A stretch of 64,000 nt of DNA from Litorisediminicola beolgyonensis (GTDB taxonomy: Bacteria; Pseudomonadota; Alphaproteobacteria; Rhodobacterales; Rhodobacteraceae): the NCBI RefSeq assembly GCF_042679605.1, contig NZ_JBHTMU010000004.1, forward strand, positions 62,001 through 126,000, in the 5' to 3' direction. This document shows, one piece after another, positions 31,233-38,840 of the stretch; the stretch's first letter is position 1; each line of letters opens with the position of its first letter. The position numbers were made by a program, and so were the translations under genes. The notes beneath the pieces were generated by a model. That model had not been told where the DNA came from, searched no databases, and saw only the letters and a program-made list of their open reading frames with translations.

Positions 31233-33158
31233 ATGCAGTTCTATCTGGAAGGGTTTCGCGGCGGCGATCCGGACATCAAGCCGGCGGCGCCCTGCCGTCG
31301 CAATCGCGGCCAGCACGCCCCCTTGCCCGACCGCGTCGACGTGCTGATCGCCGGATGCGGACCGGCGGGGCTCTGCCTTGCCGCGCAGCTCTCGCAGTTC
31401 CCCGAGATCGACACGATGATCGTCGAGCCCAAGCCCGGCCCTATCGAGAAAGGCCAGGCGGACGGCATCAACACCCGCACCATGGAGATGTTCCAGGCCT
31501 TCGGCTTCGCCGAGACCGTCAAGCGCGAAAGCTACTGGGTCAACCAGACAGCCTTCTGGTCGCCCGATCCCGACGCGCCCGACCGCATCCGCCGCATCGG
31601 CCGCGTTCAGGACGTGCCGGATGACAGCTCGGAGATGCCCCACACCCTGATCAACCAGGCGCGTGTGCACGAGCTTTTCCTGAACGTGATGAATAACTCC
31701 CCCTCCCGGCTCGAGCCCGACTATTCCTGGGCGGTGCGCGATCTCGTCATCGATCCCGAGGCGGTCGATCACCCGATCACCGTCACGCTCGAGAACACCG
31801 GCATCAACGCGGGCGAGACCCGGACCGTGCGCGCGAATTATGTCGTCGGCTGCGACGGCGCCCGCTCGACCGTGCGCAAGGCCATCGGCGGCACCCTTCA
31901 GGGCGATGCCGCGCATCAGGCCTGGGGCGTGATGGACATCCTCGCCAATACCGATTTCCCCGATGTCCGGCAGAAATGCCTGATCACCTCGTCGACCGAG
32001 GGCAATATCCTGATCCTGCCGCGCGAGGGCGGCTATCTCTTCCGGATGTATGTCGAGCTCGACAAGCTCAATCCCGAGGAACGCGTCTCGAGCCGCAACC
32101 TGACCGCCGATCACATCATCGCGGCCGCCAACCGGATCATGCGGCCCTACAGCATCGACGTGAAAGAGGTCGTCTGGTGGTCGGTCTACGAGATCGGGCA
32201 CCGGCTGTCCGACCGCTTCGACGACGTGCCCGAGGGCGTGGATCGGAACCCCCGCGTCTTCACCGCGGGCGATGCCTGCCACACCCACAGCCCCAAGGCC
32301 GGGCAAGGCATGAACGTGTCGATGCAGGACGCCTTCAACCTCGGCTGGAAGCTCGCCCATGTGCTGACCGGCCGCGCCGCTCCGGGCCTGTTGCGCAGCT
32401 ATGCCGCCGAGCGCTGGGTCGAGGCCAAGCGGCTCATCGACACCGACCATGCCTGGTCGCGGATCATGTCCGCGCCTCCCGGGCAATCCGAGCTCGACGG
32501 GGGCGACATGCCCCGCTTCCAGGCGCAATTCATCGAGAATCTCGAATTTACCGGCGGTCTGGCGGTGCAGTATGACCGCTCCGACCTGACCGCCGCGCCG
32601 ACGCATCAGGCGCTGGCGACCGGCCTGCCCATCGGCCGCCGCTTCCATTCCGCGCCGGTGGTGCGGGTCGCGGACGCGATGCAGATGCAGCTCGGTCACG
32701 TCGCCGAGGCGGATGCGCGCTGGCGTCTCTACGCCTTCGTCGGGAGGGACGACAGCACCGCGCCCGGCTCGCAGATCCACGTGCTTGCGGAGTGGCTGGC
32801 GCAGGACCCCGCCTCGCCCATCCTCCGCCATACCGGCCCCGACGAAGATATCGACGCGGTGATCGACCTGCGGGTGATCTTCCAGCAGAGCTTCGAGGAC
32901 CTGGCCATCGAGGATCTGCCGCCGCTTCTTTTGCCCGAGAAAGGACCGCTCGGTCTGCGCGACCACGAAAAGGTCTTCTGCGTCGATCACAAGGGGCGCG
33001 GAGACATCTTCGAGATGCGCGGGATCGACCGGGCGCAGGGCTGTCTCGTCGTGGTCAGGCCGGACCAGTACGTCGCGCATGTCCTGCCCCTCGACGGCAC
33101 CGAAGAGCTGTCGGCGTTCTTCTCCAAAGTCCTGCTGCCGAAAGCGCGGCAAGCCTGA
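31233..33158 (+). CDS. FAD-dependent aromatic monooxygenase, 3-hydroxybenzoate 4-monooxygenase-like
   Basis: A 641-residue flavoprotein hydroxylase that would use NADPH and oxygen to hydroxylate a phenolic ring. The FAD-binding GxGxxG is at 41-46 (GCGPAG), the DG motif is CDGARSTVRKAIG, and the GD motif is GDACHTHSPKAGQGMN. A C-terminal thioredoxin-like domain follows (about 440-641), the layout of phenol hydroxylase and MobA, whose length is nearly identical. Together with the divergent MarR gene this supports conversion of 3-hydroxybenzoate to protocatechuate. No ring-cleavage genes are nearby, so the substrate is a prediction. GGAGG precedes the start. Confidence 0.87.
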   Translation: MQFYLEGFRGGDPDIKPAAPCRRNRGQHAPLPDRVDVLIAGCGPAGLCLAAQLSQFPEIDTMIVEPKPGPIEKGQADGINTRTMEMFQAFGFAETVKRESYWVNQTAFWSPDPDAPDRIRRIGRVQDVPDDSSEMPHTLINQARVHELFLNVMNNSPSRLEPDYSWAVRDLVIDPEAVDHPITVTLENTGINAGETRTVRANYVVGCDGARSTVRKAIGGTLQGDAAHQAWGVMDILANTDFPDVRQKCLITSSTEGNILILPREGGYLFRMYVELDKLNPEERVSSRNLTADHIIAAANRIMRPYSIDVKEVVWWSVYEIGHRLSDRFDDVPEGVDRNPRVFTAGDACHTHSPKAGQGMNVSMQDAFNLGWKLAHVLTGRAAPGLLRSYAAERWVEAKRLIDTDHAWSRIMSAPPGQSELDGGDMPRFQAQFIENLEFTGGLAVQYDRSDLTAAPTHQALATGLPIGRRFHSAPVVRVADAMQMQLGHVAEADARWRLYAFVGRDDSTAPGSQIHVLAEWLAQDPASPILRHTGPDEDIDAVIDLRVIFQQSFEDLAIEDLPPLLLPEKGPLGLRDHEKVFCVDHKGRGDIFEMRGIDRAQGCLVVVRPDQYVAHVLPLDGTEELSAFFSKVLLPKARQA

Positions 33159-33276
33159 CGCGGAGCTGACCGCAACGACGCCGCGACCGACCCCGGCCTT
33201 TGGTCTCTATTTGTCCTCCCCCGGCTCGCCCACTAAGGTCGCGGACGCACCGCTCATCAGCCCCGAGGCTTTGCCC

Positions 33277-34005
33277 ATGTCCCACGGATTGTCCGTCGAT
33301 CAGGTCTCGTTCCGCTACGGCGCGAAACAGGCACTCGACGGCGTGAGCTTCGACGTGGCGCCGGGCCGCTTCGCCGCGCTCCTGGGGCCGAACGGCGCGG
33401 GCAAGTCGACGCTTTTCGGCCTGCTCACGCGGCTTTTCACCACGCCGGACGGCACGATCCGGGTGGCGGGATGCGACATCGCCTCCGAGCCGCGCCGCGC
33501 GCTTGGGCAGATGGGCGTGGTGTTCCAGTCGCCGACCCTCGATCTCGACCTGACCATCCGGCAGAACCTCGCCTATTTCGCCGCGCTTCAGGGGCTCTCC
33601 GGGCGCGATGCCGCGCGCCGGATCGACGCCGCGCTCGACCGGCTCGACATCGCCGAACGCGCCGGTGAGAAAGCGCGCAATCTCAATGGCGGCCACCGGC
33701 GGCGGACCGAGATCGCCCGCGCGCTCATCCATGAGCCAAAGGTTCTGCTGCTCGACGAGGCGACCGTCGGGCTCGACGCCGCGGCGCGCCAGTCGATCAC
33801 CGATCACGTCCACCGCCTCTGTGCCGAGGACGGGCTGACCGTGCTCTGGGCCACGCATCTGACCGACGAGGTACAGGACAGCGACCGGCTGGTGGTTCTG
33901 CACCAGGGCCGCATCCTCGCAGATGGCGAGACCGCGGCGCTGCGAGGGCCGGACAGCCTCAAGGACTACTTCCTGCGCGTCACCGGCCTGCCGGAGGCCG
34001 CATGA
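33277..34005 (+). CDS. ABC-2 type exporter ATP-binding protein
   Basis: A 242-residue ABC ATPase. Walker A GPNGAGKST, Walker B VLLLDEATVG and the switch histidine in WATHLTDEV are present. The signature loop is unusual: LNGGHRRRTEIARAL instead of LSGGQ. That form recalls the ATPase group linked to PQQ-dependent alcohol oxidation (TIGR03864-like), though no PQQ enzyme is near. Its stop overlaps the permease start by four bases. Substrate unknown. Confidence 0.85.
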   Translation: MSHGLSVDQVSFRYGAKQALDGVSFDVAPGRFAALLGPNGAGKSTLFGLLTRLFTTPDGTIRVAGCDIASEPRRALGQMGVVFQSPTLDLDLTIRQNLAYFAALQGLSGRDAARRIDAALDRLDIAERAGEKARNLNGGHRRRTEIARALIHEPKVLLLDEATVGLDAAARQSITDHVHRLCAEDGLTVLWATHLTDEVQDSDRLVVLHQGRILADGETAALRGPDSLKDYFLRVTGLPEAA

Positions 34006-34793
34006 GACATCTTCTGATCGCGCTCCGCGCCATCGTCGCCCGCGAGGCCCTGCGCTTCATCCACCAGCGCGAACGCTTCCTTGCGGCGCTGGTCCGCCCG
34101 CTGGTCTGGCTGATCGTCTTCGCCGCGGGCTTCCGCGCCGCGCTGGGGCTGTCGATCATCCCGCCCTACGCGACCTACATCACCTACGAGACCTATATCG
34201 TGCCGGGCCTCTGCGGCATGATTCTGCTCTTCAACGGGATGCAGAGCTCGCTGAGCCTCGTCTACGACCGCGAGACCGGGTCGATGCGGCTTCTTTTGAC
34301 CGCGCCCCTGCCCCGCGGCTGGCTTCTCTTCTGCAAGCTCCTGGGCTCGACCCTGATCGGGACGCTGCAGGTCTATACCTTCCTCGCGATCACCTGGGCC
34401 TACGGGATCGAGATGACGCCCTGGGGCTATCTGGCCGTCTTCCCGGCGCTGGTGGTCTCGGGGCTGATGCTGGGCGCGTTGGGGCTGGCGCTGTCGTCCT
34501 TCATCAAGCAGCTGGAGAACTTCGCGGGCGTGATGAACTTCGTGATCTTCCCGATGTTCTTCCTGTCGACCGCGCTCTACCCGCTCTGGAAGATGGCCGA
34601 GAGCTCGTCGCTCCTGCGCGACATCTGCGCGGCCAACCCCTTCACCCACGCGGTCGAGCTGATCCGCTTCGCGCTCTATCTGCAATGGAACGGCTGGGCG
34701 CTTCTCTGGACCGTGCTTGCGGGCGCGGTGTTCATGGCGCTGGCGCTCTGGGGCTACGACCCGGCACGTGGACTCGTACGCCGGAAGGGCTGA
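34002..34793 (+). CDS. ABC-2 type transporter permease
   Basis: A 263-residue ABC-2 family permease with about six hydrophobic segments. Family features: an N-terminal amphipathic stretch (REALRFIHQRERFLAALVRP), the ETGSMRLLLTAPLPRGWLL coupling region and FPMFFLSTALYPLWKM. It pairs with the ATPase just upstream to form an exporter, probably of a lipid, polymer or small molecule. The ATPase and permease resemble the pair described near PQQ-alcohol systems (PedC-like), but that link rests on recognition only. A bidirectional terminator follows. Confidence 0.87.
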   Translation: MRHLLIALRAIVAREALRFIHQRERFLAALVRPLVWLIVFAAGFRAALGLSIIPPYATYITYETYIVPGLCGMILLFNGMQSSLSLVYDRETGSMRLLLTAPLPRGWLLFCKLLGSTLIGTLQVYTFLAITWAYGIEMTPWGYLAVFPALVVSGLMLGALGLALSSFIKQLENFAGVMNFVIFPMFFLSTALYPLWKMAESSSLLRDICAANPFTHAVELIRFALYLQWNGWALLWTVLAGAVFMALALWGYDPARGLVRRKG

Positions 34794-34810
34794 GGCCACC
34801 GGACACGAAA

Positions 34811-34834
34811 AAGCCCGCCTGGACAGGCGGGCTT
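34811..34834. terminator. bidirectional terminator between convergent genes
   Basis: A perfect 10-bp stem (AAGCCCGCCT / AGGCGGGCTT) with GGAC loop is preceded by a run of A residues, giving a T-run on the minus strand. It separates the ABC permease (plus) and the FKBP gene (minus). Confidence 0.75.
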
Positions 34835-34866
34835 CCCGGCCCCGAGGGGCAGATACGCGTACCCGA

Positions 34867-35301
34867 TCAGGCGGCCTTGATCTCGACCAGCTCGATATCG
34901 AAGGTCAGATCCTTTCCCGCGAGCGGGTGGTTGGCGTCGAGCGTCACGATCGTGTCGCTCACCTCGGCCACGGTCACCGGCATCACCTGCCCGGCCTGGG
35001 TCTGCACCTGCAGCTGCGTGCCGGGCTCAAGCGGGATATCCGCGGGGATCTGGTCGCGCGGGACCTCCTGGCGGGCATCCGGGTTCGGCTGGCCATAGGC
35101 GTCGTCCGCGGCGATCTCGACCTTCTTGGTGTCGCCGACCGTCATGCCGGGCAGCGCGCGGTCGAGACCGGGGATGATCTGGCCGGAGCCCACGGTGAAC
35201 TCGAGGGGCTCGCGACCGGCGCTCGAATCGAAGGTGGAGCCATCGGCAAGCGTGCCGGTGTAGTGGATGCGAACGGTATCGCCGGATTTGACCTCGGACA
35301 T
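34867..35301 (-). CDS. FKBP-type peptidyl-prolyl isomerase, SlyD-like
   Basis: A 144-residue cytosolic isomerase/chaperone. The FKBP strand pattern is clear: VRIHYTGTLADGSTFDSS, PLEFTVGSGQIIPGLDRAL and GMTVGDTKKVEI. An inserted flap (about 75-125, AYGQPNPDARQEVPRDQ to EVSDTIVTLDANHPLAG) is typical of SlyD and confers chaperone activity. The His/Cys-rich metal-binding tail of E. coli SlyD is missing; the chain ends at ELVEIKAA. It has no signal peptide. It is transcribed alone. Confidence 0.88.
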   Translation of the reverse strand: MSEVKSGDTVRIHYTGTLADGSTFDSSAGREPLEFTVGSGQIIPGLDRALPGMTVGDTKKVEIAADDAYGQPNPDARQEVPRDQIPADIPLEPGTQLQVQTQAGQVMPVTVAEVSDTIVTLDANHPLAGKDLTFDIELVEIKAA

Positions 35302-35780
35302 GATGTCTCCTTTGCGGGAAATGGGGAAAGGGTTGCGGCATGCGGCACCGGGTCGGGTGCGCGAAGAGTCTCTGGCAGCGCTCTGGTCCGTCCGGACCGA
35401 TCTGGGCGACTGCGTATCGTGCCGCTTTGGGCTTGTCCCAAGGCTAAGCGCCGCTCGGCCAGAATGCAAACGATCGGCGATCTTCCGCTCACACCATGTC
35501 GGAGATCACCTCGGATGGGGCGGCGGTTGACGCTTTGGAGACGGATTCCCACGTATAGACCAACAACATCACCGCCGCATGTGGCATTCACGCCATGCTT
35601 GTGTCGCGCTCACGCGTCTGCGCATTGCATCGCGCCCCTGTGCGGACAGAATACGCCGCGACCGCGCGATGGCGGCCCCGCCGGGGCCTGTCGTGCTTGC
35701 CCATGCGCGCGACGACTGAAACGACCAGACCCGACCGACGCTGGGATGCGCCCCGTCGTTCCGAAAGAAAGGCCGCTGCT
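35302..35780. other. 479-base intergenic region
   Basis: This gap between divergent genes holds no credible coding region. A perfect palindrome GGTCCG-TC-CGGACC lies at 35385-35398, about 84 bases before the FKBP start, and might be a regulator site. Promoters for the FKBP gene and the L,D-transpeptidase must be here, but none was clear. Confidence 0.35.
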
Positions 35781-36335
35781 ATGATCGACCGCCGTACACT
35801 TCTTGCTTCGAGCGCCGCCGCGCTGGCGATGCCCGCCGTGGCAAACGCGTTCACGCTCGACCCCGTTTTCCGCCCGCAGACAGTCTCGATCCGCTCCGAC
35901 CTGGAGCCGGGCCAGCTTCTGGTGCTGCCGCGCGCGCATTTCCTCTATTTCGTCGAGGCTCCGGGCCAGGCGCGCCGCTACGGCGTCGGCACCGGCAAGG
36001 CCGGGCTCGAGTTCACCGGCTCCGCCGTGATCGGCGCCAAGAAGGAGTGGCCGACCTGGCGTCCGACCGACGAGATGATCGAGCGCGAGCCCAAGACCTA
36101 CGCCAAGTTCAAGGACAACGACTATGTCGAGCCCGGCGGCCCCGGCAACCCGCTTGGCGCACGAGCGCTCTACCTCTTCCAGAACGGGCGCGACACGTTC
36201 TTCCGCATCCATGGCACGACCCAGCCCGGCTCGATCGGCCGCTCGGTGTCCAACGGCTGCATCCGGATGATCAACGACCACGTGATCGACCTGTACGAGC
36301 GCGTTCCCAAGGGCGCCAAGGTCACCGTTCTCTGA
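35781..36335 (+). CDS. exported L,D-transpeptidase (YkuD domain)
   Basis: A 184-residue periplasmic enzyme that makes 3-3 peptidoglycan cross-links or attaches proteins to the wall. A Tat-like signal (DRRTLLAS, cleavage after about 23) begins the chain. The YkuD catalytic motif is present with His144 in RIHGTTQPGSIGRSVSNG and nucleophile Cys160 in NGCIRM. The length suits the short single-domain group common in alphaproteobacteria. The chosen ATG puts the signal at the N-terminus; the open frame upstream lacks protein-like character. It is probably a single-gene unit. Confidence 0.9.
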   Translation: MIDRRTLLASSAAALAMPAVANAFTLDPVFRPQTVSIRSDLEPGQLLVLPRAHFLYFVEAPGQARRYGVGTGKAGLEFTGSAVIGAKKEWPTWRPTDEMIEREPKTYAKFKDNDYVEPGGPGNPLGARALYLFQNGRDTFFRIHGTTQPGSIGRSVSNGCIRMINDHVIDLYERVPKGAKVTVL

Positions 36336-36354
36336 GCCGATTTTTCGCTCAAAT

Positions 36355-36390
36355 GCGGCGGCGGGGCATTGCCATTGCCGCGTCGCCGCC
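36355..36390 (+). terminator. possible hairpin after the L,D-transpeptidase gene
   Basis: GGCGGCG (36357-36363) pairs with CGCCGCC (36384-36390), with an inner GGCA/TGCC pairing. No T-run follows, so function is uncertain. Confidence 0.35.
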
Positions 36391-36461
36391 TCATTCTTGC
36401 CGCGATTTTCCTATTCATTCCACTTTAACGAGTAGCCTTCAGACTGCAGGCGGAGAATTTC

Positions 36462-36647
36462 ATGGCCTCATTCGCGATCATCCTCGGCAGTCTCGCCGGC
36501 CTCTGCGCCGGGCTTATCGGCTGGTCGCTCATGGGAATGGGACTTGCGACCTCTTTCGGTCTTTACATCGCCACCAGTCTTGCCATTGGTTCGGTAGGGA
36601 TCGTCGCTACGATGCGCGCCCCCGAGCCGTCGCCCGCGGCCCTTTGA
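36462..36647 (+). CDS. small two-helix membrane protein
   Basis: A 61-residue hydrophobic protein with two predicted transmembrane helices (about 4-22 and 26-50) and a short Pro-rich tail (RAPEPSPAAL). A GGCGGAG ribosome site precedes the ATG. No family is recognised. It lies between the L,D-transpeptidase and the cold-shock gene, probably as its own unit. Protein-like hydrophobic pattern and the ribosome site support it, but no function can be given. Confidence 0.55.
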   Translation: MASFAIILGSLAGLCAGLIGWSLMGMGLATSFGLYIATSLAIGSVGIVATMRAPEPSPAAL

Positions 36648-36800
36648 GCGGCAAGTTTACGCTGGACGTTCAATCCCCTCACAGGGATTTTTCTTGTCGA
36701 ATCGGGCCCAATTTGGCATAGCCGCAGCCGCGACGTTACCTCTATCGACCTGCTCCTCTACCAAGGCTCAGCCCATCGATCTTGCACTGACTGAGCCGAC

Positions 36801-36821
36801 CTGCCGCACTTCCGCGGGCAG
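36801..36821 (+). other. hairpin in the cold-shock gene leader
   Basis: CTGCC (36801-36805) and GGCAG (36817-36821) with inner GC pairs form a stem ending just before the GGAGA ribosome site of the cold-shock gene. Leaders of csp genes often fold in a temperature-dependent way; here this is inference. Confidence 0.3.
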
Positions 36822-36842
36822 TTGACTATAGGAGAAACGACG

Positions 36843-37049
36843 ATGGCTACTGGCACCGTCAAATGGTTCAACACCACCAAAGGCTACGGCTTCATCGCCC
36901 CCGATGGCGGCTCCAAGGATGTGTTCGTGCACATCTCCGCTGTCGAGCGCTCGGGCCTGACCGGCCTTGCCGACAACCAGAAGGTCACTTTCGACATTCA
37001 GCCCGGCCGTGACGGCCGCGAGTCGGCAGTGAACCTCGCCCTGGCCTGA
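36843..37049 (+). CDS. cold-shock protein, CspA family
   Basis: A 68-residue single cold-shock domain that binds single-stranded RNA and DNA and melts RNA structure. RNP1 is KGYGFIAP and RNP2 is VFVHIS, both intact. The length and the start MATGTVKWFN are standard for the family. A GGAGA ribosome site lies upstream and a strong intrinsic terminator follows, so it is a monocistronic gene. Whether it is cold-induced or growth-phase-controlled cannot be judged from sequence. Confidence 0.95.
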   Translation: MATGTVKWFNTTKGYGFIAPDGGSKDVFVHISAVERSGLTGLADNQKVTFDIQPGRDGRESAVNLALA

Positions 37050-37067
37050 GGCCTCGGATCACGGTTG

Positions 37068-37096
37068 AAAAAGGCGCCCCCCGGGCGCCTTTTTTT
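37068..37096 (+). terminator. intrinsic terminator of the cold-shock gene
   Basis: AAGGCGCCC / GGGCGCCTT stem with CCC loop, followed by seven T residues. A classic factor-independent terminator 19 bases after the stop codon. Confidence 0.9.
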
Positions 37097-37151
37097 GTGT
37101 CCGAAGCACGTGGTCAGCACACGGCCCGGACGATATCGACGGACGTCCGAC

Positions 37152-37373
37152 TTATTCGTCGTCCTTGTCCGCGTTGCCGCTCTTGGTGGTCGCGGCATCA
37201 AATCCGGTTTTGGCGTTGTCGCTAATCAGGCCCTTCGGCCCAGTGACAAGCGCCTCTGCTCCCCGGTCCGCACGCTTATCGTTCTCGGACGCCATGTTGT
37301 GCCCCTTTGCAAAGGCGGGGCCGGCAAGGGCCAGTAGGGCAGCAGCGATCAATGCAATCGTCTTGGTCATCAT
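37152..37373 (-). CDS. small exported protein, unknown function
   Basis: A 73-residue protein with a clear signal peptide (TKTIALIAAALLALAGPAFA, cleavage near 22). The mature part is charged and low-complexity (ENDKRADRGAEALVTGPKG, ending DKDDE). GGAGG lies just upstream of two adjacent ATG codons (37373, 37370). No family is recognised. It is alone between the cold-shock gene and tesA. Confidence 0.65.
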   Translation of the reverse strand: MMTKTIALIAAALLALAGPAFAKGHNMASENDKRADRGAEALVTGPKGLISDNAKTGFDAATTKSGNADKDDE

Positions 37374-37462
37374 TTTCTCCTCCTTGAGTGGGAGAAGCCA
37401 CGACACCCCTCGGGCGGAAGTTTCAGACCGGAAAGATCACCCTTTCGTGAACCCGGTTCGGA

Positions 37463-38128
37463 TCACCGCGCCCGCGCCGCGAGCTCCGCCACCCAGGGGC
37501 CGATATCGGCCACGACCCGCGACACGCCTTCGGCCGAGGGATGGATGCCATCGGGCTGCATCAGGTCGCCCTGCCCCGCCAGGGGCACGCCGTCTTCGCG
37601 GAGCGCCATGAAGAAATCCGGGTAGAGCAGCGTGCCGTAATCCTGGCTCAGCTCGACATACATCCCGTCGAACGCCGCCTCGTAGTCCGAGCCGTAATTG
37701 CCCGGCGCGTCGATCCCGACCAGAAGCGCGGGCAGCCCGCGCTCCGCGACCTCGGCGAGGATCGCATCGAGATTGTCCTTCGCGGTTTCCGGAGCGATGC
37801 CGCGCAAGAGGTCGTTGCCGCCGAGCGACACGATCACCGCGTCGGTCTCATCGTTCAGGGACCAGGCGACCCGCGCGCGGCCGCCCGCCGTGGTGTCGCC
37901 CGAGACCCCGGCATTGACCAGCGTCGCGTCGACGCCGTTGGCGCTCAGCCAGTCCTGCAGCTGGGGGACGAAGCCCTCGCCCTGCGGCAGCCCGTATCCT
38001 TGCGTCAGCGAATCGCCCAGCGCCACGATCTCCAGCGTGTCCGCGGCAGCGGCGCTGCAGAGCAGCAACATCGCCGCACCCGCCTTGCTCGCGCGCAGAG
38101 CGACCCCATATCCAACTGAATTCGACAT
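37463..38128 (-). CDS. tesA: SGNH-family arylesterase/lysophospholipase, TesA-like
   Basis: A 221-residue exported esterase. SGNH blocks: GDSLTQGYG with the catalytic serine, the glycine in NAGVSGDTT, SLGGNDLLRG with the oxyanion asparagine, and DGIHPSAEG with Asp and His. A signal-like stretch occupies about residues 1-36. It hydrolyses acyl esters or thioesters in the periplasm. It diverges from ybbA-ybbP as in E. coli, with only 16 bases between the two start codons, so its promoter must overlap the ybbA coding region. Confidence 0.88.
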   Translation of the reverse strand: MSNSVGYGVALRASKAGAAMLLLCSAAAADTLEIVALGDSLTQGYGLPQGEGFVPQLQDWLSANGVDATLVNAGVSGDTTAGGRARVAWSLNDETDAVIVSLGGNDLLRGIAPETAKDNLDAILAEVAERGLPALLVGIDAPGNYGSDYEAAFDGMYVELSQDYGTLLYPDFFMALREDGVPLAGQGDLMQPDGIHPSAEGVSRVVADIGPWVAELAARAR

Positions 38129-38144
38129 TTCAGAAGGCACCCTC

Positions 38145-38840
38145 ATGTCCGATTCCGTCCTACGACTCAAAGATGTGACCTTGAGCCTCGAGGGCAATGC
38201 CGGTCCGGTGGAAATCCTGCATGGGATCGATCTCGAGGTCACCCAGGGCGAGACGATCGGACTCGTCGGGCCGTCCGGGTCGGGCAAGTCGTCGCTTCTG
38301 ATGGTCATGGGCGGTCTCGAACGCGCCACTGGCGGCGAGGTGCGCGCGCTCGGCCACGATCTGACCGCGATGGACGAGGACGCGCTGGCGCGCTTCCGGC
38401 GCGGGCATATGGGGGTCGTGTTCCAGTCCTTCCACCTGATCCCGACCATGACGGCGCTCGAAAACGTGGCCACGCCCCTGGAACTGGCGGGCCACGCCGA
38501 CGCCTTCGACCGCGCCCGCGCCGAGCTCGAGGCGGTGGGTCTGGGCAAACGTGCCGATCACTACCCCGCGCAGCTCTCGGGCGGCGAACAGCAGCGCGTC
38601 GCGCTCGCGCGCGCCTCCGCGCCGCGCCCGGAGATCCTGCTGGCCGACGAGCCGACGGGCAATCTCGATGGGACCACCGGGCAGGCGATCATGGACCTCC
38701 TCTTCGACCTGCGCGACCGCCACAAGGCGACGCTCGTGCTCGTCACCCATTCCCGCGCGCTCGCCGATCTCTGCGACCGCGTCGTGCGCCTGACCGACGG
38801 GCGCGTGGCCGACACCCAGATCAAGGCCGCCGCGGAATGA
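38145..38840 (+). CDS. ybbA: ABC transporter ATP-binding protein, YbbA-like
   Basis: A 231-residue ATPase of the LolD/MacB class. Walker A GPSGSGKSS, signature LSGGEQQRVALARA, Walker B ILLADEPTGN and switch histidine LVTHS are complete. It should drive the large FtsX-type permease encoded immediately downstream, with which it overlaps by four bases. The pairing with the divergent TesA-like gene matches the conserved tesA-ybbAP arrangement. Such systems extract lipids or lipoproteins from the inner membrane rather than importing solutes; the cargo is unknown. Confidence 0.9.
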   Translation: MSDSVLRLKDVTLSLEGNAGPVEILHGIDLEVTQGETIGLVGPSGSGKSSLLMVMGGLERATGGEVRALGHDLTAMDEDALARFRRGHMGVVFQSFHLIPTMTALENVATPLELAGHADAFDRARAELEAVGLGKRADHYPAQLSGGEQQRVALARASAPRPEILLADEPTGNLDGTTGQAIMDLLFDLRDRHKATLVLVTHSRALADLCDRVVRLTDGRVADTQIKAAAE

